Below are positions 9,699 through 21,011 of a stretch of DNA of 30,314 bases, one piece after another; the first letter of the stretch is position 1; the number at the start of each line of letters is the position of its first letter. The notes beneath the pieces are model-generated. The model was not told the DNA's origin, ran no database searches, and saw only the letters and a list, made by a program, of their open reading frames with translations. Made by a program: the position numbers and the translations under genes. Source of the stretch: Mastigamoeba balamuthi (taxonomy: Eukaryota > Evosea > Mastigamoebida > Mastigamoebidae); assembly GCA_902651635.1 (NCBI GenBank), contig CACRSC010000088.1, positions 88,288 through 118,601 of the forward strand, written 5' to 3'.

Positions 9699-11606
9699 TC
9701 ACGGGGCGCCGGGCGCTGCCGCCGCCGGGGCGGGCGTGTGGGCCAGCGGCCAGCGGTAGCTGCCGGCGGGCACTCTGAAGCCGCTCGCCCTGAGCAGCGC
9801 GTCGCCCTCTGGGGGCCCTCGCGAGCCCCTCGCGTACACCAGCGGCCTCCTCGCGGACCCCTCGAGCCCCCTCAGCAGCGGCGTGAACACCTGCACGGGC
9901 CCCAGTGAGCCCCCCAGAGGGCGTGGGAGGAGTGGGCAGTCCTAGCGGGAGGCGTACACGCCAGGCGACGTCGAGCTCGTCCGAGCGGACGAAGAGGCTG
10001 TGGTCGCCACGAATGACGTCGCGCACGAGGAACTCGTACGCGTCGGGCACGAGGCCGCGGGCAGCGGGGAACCTGCTCTGCATCGTCAGGTCGAGCTCCG
10101 TCTGCACCAGCTCGCCCTGCATGCCGGGCGCCCTGCACATGACCTTGAGGTAGACGGCCTCGTTGGGCTGCACCCGCACGACGAGCTCGTTGGGCACCGC
10201 CTCGGGGTAGAGGAAGTTCCCCGCGTCCCTGAACTGCACGCGGATCTCCGCCTTGTGCTGGTCGAGCGCCTTGCCGCAGCGGAGGACGAAGGGGACGCCG
10301 CTCCAGCGCGTGTTGTTGATGAACAGCCTCGCCGCTGCGAACGTGGGAGTCAGCGAGTCCTTGGCCACGCCGGGCTCGTCGTGGTAGCCCTCGTACTGCC
10401 CCACCACCACGTCCTCGGCGCTCACAGGCGCCACGCAGCGCAGCACCTTCACCTTCTCGTCCCGGATGTCCTCGGCCGACAGCGACACGGGCGTCTCCAT
10501 GGCCACCAGCGTCAGGATCTGCAGCAGGTGGTTCTGCATGATGTCGCGGATGATGCCGTAGTGGTCAAAGTACCCCGCCCGCCCGGCGACGCCCTCCTCG
10601 TCCTTGAACGTCACGACGACGTTGGAGATGTACTCCCTGCTCCACAGCGGCCTCAGGAACACGTTGGCAAACCTCAGCACGTTCAGGTTCTGCACCATCT
10701 CCTTGGCCAGGTACTGAGCGCGCCCCCAGTGTGTGAGACTACAAGGGGGCGGACGGAGAGACTTGCGTGGTCGATTCTGTAGATCTGGTCCTCGCTGAAG
10801 AGGGCCCCGATGCTGGCCATCATCTCCCTGCTCGACTCCAGGTCGCTCCCGAACGGCTTCTCCACCACGATCCTCGACCACCCGCTGCAGTCGCACGCGT
10901 GCTGCCGCAGCGTCTGCGCAGCCCCCACGAACACTGAGGGCGGCAGCGCCATGTAGAACAGCCTGTTCACCCTCCGAGCCCCCTCGCTCGCCCCGGCCTC
11001 GGTCTCGAGCTCCCTGAGGGCCTGTGACAGCTTCTGGACGTCCTCAGGCGACTGCGGGTCGCCCACGATGTAGTGGTTCTGTCGGTAATACTTGAGCCCA
11101 AAGGGATGGATGAGGGTTGGTGGGACCACGAAACGACCTTGCAGCAGAACGAGCCAGGCCCTCTCTCCGAGCCAGCGCAGACGCGGTCTCTGAACTCTGC
11201 CTCCGTCAGGCACGTGCGGGCGAACCCGACGACGTGGAGCCTGGGGGGCAGCCACTTGTTCGTCTGCAGGCGGAACAGCGCGGGGAAGATCTTCTTCCTG
11301 GCGAGGTCTCCCGACGCCCCGAGCACTACTACCGTGTACACATCGTCCTCCGCTCCCGGCGCCCTGTGCAACGTCGCCCGTCGTCAGTGCCCCGGAGGAC
11401 CCCCGCTTGCTACTGTCGAACGCGGCTGTGAGGGACGGAGCGGGCGCGGAGGAGCGGTCCGAGTGATCCGCGGTCCTCTCGGCGTGCGAGGCCTCGTCGG
11501 GCGTGCGCACAGTCCCCTCGGACGGCGCCACAGCGGGGTGGATGTGCGTCTGCCTCGCGGCCGAGGGCTGCGGGAGCGTCTGCGTGTGGACCACCGAGGG
11601 CTTCAT
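9699..11606 (-). CDS. glucose-6-phosphate dehydrogenase, copy 2
   Basis: Five exons, 11606-11422, 11363-11138, 11078-10767, 10713-9958 and 9890-9699, give 556 residues. Introns occupy the same positions and phases as in copy 1, and exons 3 and 4 have identical lengths (312 and 756 nt). Donors are GTTCGA, GTCGTT, GCAAGT (a GC-AG intron at 10714-10766) and GTACGC. The same signatures are present: [27 protein letters not shown] and AWRVFTPLL. The N-terminal extension (about 61 residues, Ser/Thr/His-rich) and the Ala/Pro-rich C-terminal tail differ from copy 1, as do the introns, whereas most of exons 3-4 is nearly identical. Part of exon 4, facing 6905-7234 of copy 1, has diverged in protein sequence as well. 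The two copies may differ in localisation or regulation through their termini; that is inference. Confidence 0.93.
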
Positions 11607-11656
11607 CGCGCGGAAGGGGTCTCACGAGCACCGCAGAAGGGGGAAAAAACAAGTGA

Positions 11657-11662
11657 TTTATT
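11657..11662 (-). promoter_or_regulatory. AATAAA polyadenylation signal candidate for the receptor gene
   Basis: AATAAA on the minus strand lies about 100 nt past the stop codon of the receptor gene at 11760 and only about 50 nt before the start codon of G6PDH copy 2 on the same strand. If used, the transcript ends within the leader or promoter of the next gene. Confidence 0.4.
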
Positions 11663-11759
11663 CGCATGCACGGAAGGAGAGGGGAGTTGAATTGCAAGGG
11701 AAAACGCGCTCGCAGTATAGAAGTGTGCACGGTGGGTGGGTTGCGGTGAGGTTGGTTTC

Positions 11760-14700
11760 CTACGAGTACTTGCTCATGTTCTCCAGCAGGACGTCCTGTA
11801 CGCGGAGTGTCAGTGGGCTCGCAGCAGTGGGAGGTGGGACCCCGCACGTTTCTGCTGATGCGGCTGCGCTGGCGCTTGGAGCGGATCCAGTAGATGGCGA
11901 AGCCCACCAGCGCGAGGACGACGACGCAGAGAGCCGCGATGAACGAGGCGAACGCAGGGATGTTCTTCATGAACTTCTCAAACGCCGTCTGTGGGCAATC
12001 TGTGCGGAAGGAAGAGCGACAGAGTAAGCCTCCTCGGACTGTCTCACCCACGTGCTCTGTGGTTCTCACCTGTCGTCGGGAGTATCGTGAAAGTCTGCTC
12101 TTCGGACACGCAGTTCATCGCGTCGATCAGCTGGACCTGTTGGTGCCGCGTGCCTGGCCTGTGAGCAGGTCGCAGTGGAGTGCGAGCGAGGGGTGATGGA
12201 AGGTACTCTGTAGAAGCCGGCCTTGAGGTTGTCGAGGGTGCTGGCGACGTAGCTCTTGTTGACGTTGTAGAAGAACGACCTGTTCGCCAAGACCGACGTC
12301 TGTGCCGAGCCCCCTCTCCCGTCGCACGACGCGTTCTGCGTCCCCAGCACCACGAATCGCATCGCTGCGAGGGGGCGCGTTGGCCAGAAGCGCAGGGGGG
12401 AAGCGAGACAGGGTGTGAGCGCGTACGCTCCGTTGCGCCGACGGTGACGGGCAGCGCCTCGCGGCAGCCGCCGTTGAGGACGGTGATGAGGTAGTCGCCC
12501 GAGACGAGGCCGGTCCACTTGCTCTGGTTCTGGAAGCTGACGATGGCGATGTTGCCTCCGGTCAGCGCGTACGTCATGGGCAGCTGGCTGGCGACCCTGA
12601 CCTCGATGCTGCCGTCGGAGCTGTTCCAGCACGTCGGGCGCCGCACGACCGGCCGCGAGAAGTTGACGCCGCGCGGCTGGTAGATTTCGACGTACGTGCC
12701 GTTTGTGTAGCAGTTGTCCGAGTCCTTGATGACCGTGAGGTACCTCCCGGCGTCCAACCCCAGGACCCTCGTCACGGACCCCGCCGACTCGGGGAACCAG
12801 AGCACCGGGGGGAACTGCGCCTCCCTGGCGACACCGAAGAACAGCGGGCCCCTGCCCCCGTACGCCGCTATCGATATTGTGCCGTCAAAGTACGAGAAGC
12901 ACGAGCAGTCTGTTTTGCTCACCGACGTCTGCACAATGTCTGCGGGGCGATATAGGGTCAGCAGAGCGGCGCGAGGGTGGAGTGGAGTGGTCAATTGGGG
13001 GGTAGGGGGAGGCAGGGCGCAACGGCAGGTCAGCCAAGTGCAGTTGGACGGCACTCCAGTGCATTTGTAGCCGAGCTCTACGTAGCACAAACTCGAGCAC
13101 CCGTCGCCGCTCCTCGCGTTGCCGTCGTCGCACATCTCCTTCCCGCTGATGATGCCGTCCCCGCATACTGCACGGCAGGCAAATGGACCATCAGCCTCGC
13201 TGATCCCGTGGGCCAGGGGGGTGGGGGAAGGTCGGTCACCGTTCTTGATGCAGACGCTGGGCTGGCCCGTGCACGAGTAGTTGCCGTCGACGTTGCAGAA
13301 CGTGCAGCCGTCGTGCGAGACGTTGTTGCCGTCGTCGCATTCCTCGTGCGGTGTGATGATGCCGTCGCCGCAGATCTCCCAGCACGTGCTGGTCCCCAGC
13401 GGCGGGTTGGTGCAGCGCCAGCCAGGCGTGACCGTGCAGTTCCTGCTGCACCCCATGTCCCCGAACAGATACTTGCTGTCGCACTGCTCGCCGCCCGACA
13501 CGATGCTGTCCCCGCACACCGACCTGCGCGCCCAGAGGTCCCCGGTGAGCTGTGTGCCTGGCGGGGCAGGTCTTCGTCGAGTGGCCAGCGCTGGTCACCT
13601 GTTGCAGACCGAAGGGGACCCCAGGCAGTACCAGCCCGGCTCTACCGTGCAGTTGGCCATGCACCCGTCCCCGTTGCGGTTGTTCCCGTCGTCGCACTGC
13701 TCCAAGCTCGAGACGTTCCCGTCACCGCATCTTTTGCGAAACCAACGTTGAGCGGTGGGGAGTCGGGGCGGACACGCTCGCACCTCGTGCAGTGCGACGG
13801 TGAGCCCGAGAAGCATAGCCAGCCGGGCTCGACCGCGCAGGACGGCGAGCAGCCGTCGCCCGCGTGGCTGTTGCCGTCATCGCACTCCTCCAAGGGCGGC
13901 GTTACGATGCCGTTGCCGCACCGCGTGCACTTTGACGGCTCCCCGCTGCACTTCCAGTGGGGCTCGACGACGCACGTGCTGCTGCAGCCGTCGCCGTTGG
14001 CCGTGCCCCCGTCGTCGCAGCCCTCCTGGGCCTCGACCTTGCCGTTGCCGCACGCTGGTCCGCCCCCCCAGGAGGGTCAAATGGGCATTGCGGACAAGGG
14101 GGGAACGAGCGCACTGTCTGTGCAGCCCTTGGCCGAAGGGCTCCACCCGGACTTGCACTTGCATGTCGTCGCGTTACAGCCGGTTCTGCCGCGGACGTCA
14201 GTGCGCACGGTCGCAGGGCCCGCAGGAGAGGAGAGAACGCAACGGGAGCAGCGCGGGGTCGCAGTCCTCGGTCGGAGGGTACAGACGGCCGTCGCCGCAC
14301 ACGGAGGCATAGAGCAGAGCGACGGTCGAGTCCGAGCGGTTGGACGCCGAGACCGCGAGGGTCGCGTCGCACGCGACGAAGGGCAGGCCGCCGGGCGCGT
14401 CTCCGAGCGTTATGTTGTACGACCCTGTCAGCGACGCGGCGACTATGCGCGGGTTGTGCGCCCCTGGGCACTCGCTGGCGACCACCATGCTCTCTGTCAC
14501 CTGCAGCTTGCATGCCACGACGGAGAACGACGCCGACAGGGACCACGAGCTGTCCTTCCACTGGTACACACTGACCAGCGCTGCCCGGGGAGAAGGAGAC
14601 CCATCAGTCAATGAAAACAGGCAGAAGCAGAGAGAGAACCAAAGCGGAATAGAACACGGAGAACAGGAACGAGAACGGGAGGGAGAACAGAGAAGCACAG

Positions 14701-15947
14701 CAAACAAAATGGGAAAAAAGAAGAAGAGGCAAAGAACAAAGTACAGAGAACGCAGAGTCCGGCAGACAGAGAGCCCTTGCAGCGAGAAATGGAGAACAGA
14801 GAGCAAAGCACAGCAACTAAACAGAAAAACGTAGGAAGCAAATGAGAGCCCAGCACGAGAAAACAAAAGTGCGAACGAGCGGAGACTCGGGGAGAGGCGC
14901 TTACAGTAGGAGGCGACGGCGATGAACGTCCCGCGGGCGGCGACAACGTGCCCGAATCCGGGTTCCGCGTTCAGGGGGCGCAGGACGGCGTCCAAGGCCC
15001 AGTTCCCCGACGGCTTGTACCACACGAACACGCACCCCCGCGACTCGTCGCCGATGACGGCGAACAGCCTGTCCTCCCGCGTGCGCGTGAGCGCGATCGC
15101 ATCCCCGCTGCTCGCGTTGACGCGGACCGGGGGCTGCACCTCCTCGCCCCAGACCCCGTCCACGCGGGCAAAGATGTGCACGGAGCCTGCGGGGAAGCGT
15201 GGCGGCGTCTCAGCAAGACGGCAGACCCGCAAGAGACGAGGGAGAGGACCGAGCACCTCCGCACGAGCCGTCTGTGTTGTTGGCGAGCACTAGGACCACG
15301 GCCCGCGACAGGGCGAGGGCGCAGCCGAGCCCCGGCGACTCTGTCGACGAGAGCGTCGAGTCGTAGTACCACTGGTTGTTGTGGTGGGCGAACACGACAA
15401 CGTAGCCTGAAAGCGCAGCAGAGACACGTGTCCGTCAGGGTCCGATGGCGGGTATAAGGCGAGTCGAGGCAGGGAAAGAAGAAGGGGGGAGAGTCTCTTT
15501 CAGGGGGGACCGGAGACGTGGGAAGACGTCACGGACTGGCGAGGGGTCTGCGACCTTCGAGGCCGGGGGCGCCCACGGCCAGCGTGTCGTTGTCGACCGC
15601 CACGCTGTACCCGAACATCGACCCGTCGTTGTACGACGAAGTTATGCTGTCGTTCCAAACCACCGCACCCCTCGCGTCCAGCGCCGCCATCGTGACGCCA
15701 CCTGCTCTGACGTGTCAGTGCCAATAACCCCCCCCCCGTCGGTTCTGACTACGGTTCTCCCCCACCCCCTCCCGGAGCCGGCTGTGTGGCGTGGCAGTAC
15801 CGGAGCAGTTGAGGCAGTGGGGGCACCCGGCGACGACGATGACGTGGCGTGCGGAGCAGTTGCTCAGCGCCAGCGGTGCGCGCGCCTGCCACTCGTCCGG
15901 CGCGGCCCGCAGGCGCCCCACGACGCTGACCTGGCCCCCTGCGCCCC
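11760..15947 (-). CDS. modular transmembrane receptor: FG-GAP, DUF4215 and SprB-like repeats
   Basis: Fifteen exons are supported: 15947-15801, 15701-15555, 15406-15257, 15186-14905, 14580-14244, 14185-14115, 14054-13784, 13730-13599, 13523-13240, 13167-13024, 12939-12427, 12364-12207, 12136-12070, 11999-11848 and 11795-11760. They encode at least 962 residues. The N terminus is unresolved: no signal peptide or Met was found in a joinable exon, and the edge at 15947 is approximate. Domains in order: about 270 residues of FG-GAP/beta-propeller-like repeats (FGYSVAVDNDTLAVGAPG, YVVVFAH, VSVYQW); seven cysteine repeats with CGDG, ECDDGN, GDGC and PGW (DUF4215 type); three domains reading DGTISIAAYGG...GLDAGRYLTVIKDSDNC, like bacterial SprB/PKD repeats; one helix (about FIAALCVVVLALVGFAIYW); and a basic tail of about 24 residues ending NMSKYS. 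It is probably a surface adhesion or recognition protein. Confidence 0.85.
14581..14904 (-). repeat. pyrimidine-rich intron with GAGAAC-like repeats
   Basis: This 324-nt intron of the receptor gene (GTAAGC...CAG) is several times longer than its neighbours. On the + strand it is purine-rich, with GAGAAC or a close variant repeated at least six times between about 14630 and 14800. It is a degenerate simple repeat and was not seen elsewhere in the window. Confidence 0.6.
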
Positions 15948-16236
15948 CTGGTGGTTTTGCGCGGCGGGTGAGCGCGGAGGATGTGGTGTGGTGTAAAGCG
16001 TGCGAGATGCGGCCCGAGAGGCGGTGCGGAGTGGGCGGCGGGGACCGCAGCGCGCAGGGGAGAGGGCGGGCGGGGGAACGCGGGCGTACACGCGAGAACG
16101 AGGAGGGAGAGCAGCGGCGGGACGGGCAGGGGGCTGCGGAGGGGTCTCGTGTGGGCGGCGGGGCGCGTCAGGGAGCGCGCCAGCGTCAGGAGTATTTTCA
16201 CTTTGTTCTTTATTGTGCGCAGGGCACAGAGGCCAG

Positions 16237-16414
16237 CGGAGATATCCCGCAAGATATCGCACACCAACCCGAACAAGAACCCGGATTCTCGCTCGCCCGG
16301 CCTCTCCCGTTTGCCTTGTTTCCGAGGGAGAGTGTTCGTTCGTCGCACCGGTGGTGGTTTAAATGGAATTTGGCAACCCATCAATAATGATCGCGATATT
16401 GGGGGTATCTCCGG
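16237..16414. mobile_element. candidate short inverted-repeat (MITE-like) element
   Basis: The left end reads cggagatatcccgcaagata and the reverse complement of the right end reads ccggagatacccccaatatc. They match over about 20 of 24 positions, including the following tcgc, and enclose a 177-nt segment without coding potential. The end motif GAGATATCCC is shared with the transposon at 27606-29159. No clear target duplication was seen. Confidence 0.45.
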
Positions 16415-16590
16415 TAGAATCCAGAGCGAACAGTACAACGACACAATTAAGTGTGGGAGGACGAACAAGGACAAGAGCACTCGGTGATGAGCCAGCTTTT
16501 TGCCCGATCGCCCACAAAGCGCCGCCGGCGCGATTCGCCAGGGCGGGGGCTAGATTTTCGTGATGGCGTCACCTTTTACATCAGAGGTGA

Positions 16591-19102
<2,512 letters not shown>

Positions 19103-19645
19103 ACGCGCCCCGTTGCCCACACACCTCTAGTCCTCTCTCTCTCCCACTCCCGTCTTTTTTCTCAACCCAAAGAGTGATCACCCCACCCCTTGGGCCCTGG
19201 CCACCCATGTACCCCCATCGCGAGCACACTCAGCGGGGGCGGGCCGCAGAGCACAGCAGGGGAGCTCTCATGCTGTCTCTGTCCTCAGCCCCGCCTCTCT
19301 CTCGGTGGTTGGCTCCGCACAACTGGACTGGGTGGTGCCCCAGAACTGATTCCCACGCAATCAGCAGCGCCCCAACAAAACAAAAAAAGCTCCCAAGCAG
19401 GATCTCTGCTCTCATTTGAGAGACCCAAAACCAGCCTTCTGATCTTGTTCTCTGCTTCTGTGTACCCTGTGTGGGAAGAGCCTACGAATTCCGTGGTGTT
19501 GTACGAGAGATATTTGTGGTCAATTGATTGATATTGGGGTGTCTTGTGTGGGTTCCTAGCGTCACTTTTCAAAATTAAAAATACTCCTCTGCCGCACGGG
19601 CTAGCAAGGTCACGCACACCCCGCGAGCAACCGGCGAGAAACGCC
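19103..19645 (+). other. PABP 3' flank
   Basis: The first part is C/T-rich (ctctctctctccc) and probably PABP 3' UTR. No AATAAA was seen. An AT-rich patch with tttcaaaattaaaaatac near 19565-19585 precedes the next gene and may be part of its promoter. No other gene was recognised. Confidence 0.45.
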
Positions 19646-20406
19646 ATGGAGCAGACGCCGCTCGACTCCCTTGCCTGCCTCTCGATGGGCCCAGCGTTCC
19701 AGAGCCGCTCGGCACCGTGCCTCACCGTCTTCTGCCTGCGCGATCCGAAGAACGTTCGTATAGCGCCCCCGCTTCCGTACCCCCACCGGCGGCGGGAAGG
19801 GGGGGATGGGGGGCTGAAAATGTGCGGGGGGTGTGGCACTCGATCTCGAGAACAGGCTGGCGCCCCGAGCATCCCGTTACCGGTTCTGAAACTGCCTTGG
19901 AGAGCGCGACGCGGGGGCACGTGCCCTGAAAACGCTTTCTGTTGTGTTCCTCGGCCCTCGATCTTGTCTGGAAAAGGCAGGGGGATCGTGGGTGCCCCCC
20001 CAGTGGAGGGGCCCCTGTGTGCGCGGGGGAGGACCCTCGGCCGGTGCCCGTTGCTTCGAAACTGGGGGGAGAGTGCACTGGCTGTGGAATAACACCTGAA
20101 AATACCCGCCAGGCTCAGGAACAGGCAGCGACTGAGGGAAGACTGCGGGCGGCAGAGGACGCCAAGGAGAACGTGCCCAACACGCCGGACCTCTCCGAGT
20201 CGCAGTGCATGAGGGGCGTGCTGGCGCTGGAGCGCGAGTCGCGCCGGGTGTCGGCGGACATACTGCGCGAGCTGGACAAGCGGAGGGGCGAGCTCGACGA
20301 GCTGATGGCCCGCGTGCGCGTGCTCAAGGCCCAGTGCTCGCCCCCGCCCGTCAGGGCCTCGCAGGCCCGCACCCTGTCGACGAGGATCCAGCCGAAGGCG
20401 CACTGA
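19646..20406 (+). CDS. small coiled-coil protein with KEN-box motif
   Basis: Two exons, 19646-19753 and 20113-20406, are joined in phase 0 across a 359-nt intron (GTTCGT...CCAG), giving 133 residues. The splice is inferred from frame and from the window's donor pattern. Exon 2 encodes KENVPNTPDLS, which fits the KEN-box degron read by the anaphase-promoting complex and contains a TP site. A charged heptad-like region follows (ALERESRRVSADILRELDKR and onward to about LKAQC), predicted as a coiled coil of roughly 45 residues. A short basic tail ends IQPKAH. No family is recognised. The combination suggests a cell-cycle or chromosome-associated small protein, but short motifs such as KEN also arise by chance. 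Confidence 0.55.
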
Positions 20407-21011
20407 GCCGTCTCCGGAGCCAAAGAGAGAAAGAAGAGGAGGAGAAAGAGGAGGAAGAGAGCACCGACTGAGGAGAATTCTCTTCTTGTACATCGTCAGC
20501 AGCAAAGAGGCCCACACACATCCCCAACGGGCTTCCCAACCGGCCACCCACCCACCCACCCCACTCTGGGGAATATGCCCCCGAGGGGGGGACCGTTCTG
20601 CTCGCCTTTCAGGAGAGAGGGCACCGCGCTAAGCAAGCCCTCTCTGATCAAAGATGGTGCCAGTCCCCCCCACACGGGCAATTCAAATCCAGAACAACTG
20701 ATCGGCCGCGAAACACGAGGAAAAAGCACCCCCAACCCCCACCCCGCCTGCCCCGACACGTGCCTTCTTCGCTCTGACGTCGAGCGCTGAGAATTCTATC
20801 CAAAAGTCCCGTCACCGCGGACGCGTGACTCTGCCTCTCCTGGGACACGTGTCCGCCCCATTATTTCCCCCAAAACGCCCCATGTGGGCATAAGGAAATA
20901 TCTCTCTGCCCCCGCGTCAGCGATCCACGCGACTGCACATATTCCGGTTCTCTGCCCTTCTCCTCCGTCTCTCACCGCCTCTCCCGCCCTTGAACCCCGC
21001 ACCCCCCCACG
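20407..21011 (+). other. intergenic region with purine tract
   Basis: A purine-only stretch (agagagaaagaagaggagga and onward) at about 20422-20460 follows the coiled-coil gene and is probably its 3' UTR. The rest should contain the promoter of the membrane phosphodiesterase-like gene. No coding region was recognised. Confidence 0.45.

Noticed and set aside
9210-9908. 232-codon frame on + between the G6PDH genes
   Set aside because: Arg/Gly/Pro-rich low-complexity product that runs into the antisense of a certain G6PDH exon; no motif.
14604-14946. Hydrophobic Leu/Ser/Phe-rich open frames in the receptor's long intron
   Set aside because: They come from the pyrimidine-rich repeat and are bounded by clear splice sites joining FG-GAP-like exons.
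15749-16480. Leu-rich frame at the receptor 5' end as its signal peptide
   Set aside because: No joinable Met-containing exon with compatible phase was found, and the frame overlaps the inverted-repeat element at 16237-16414.
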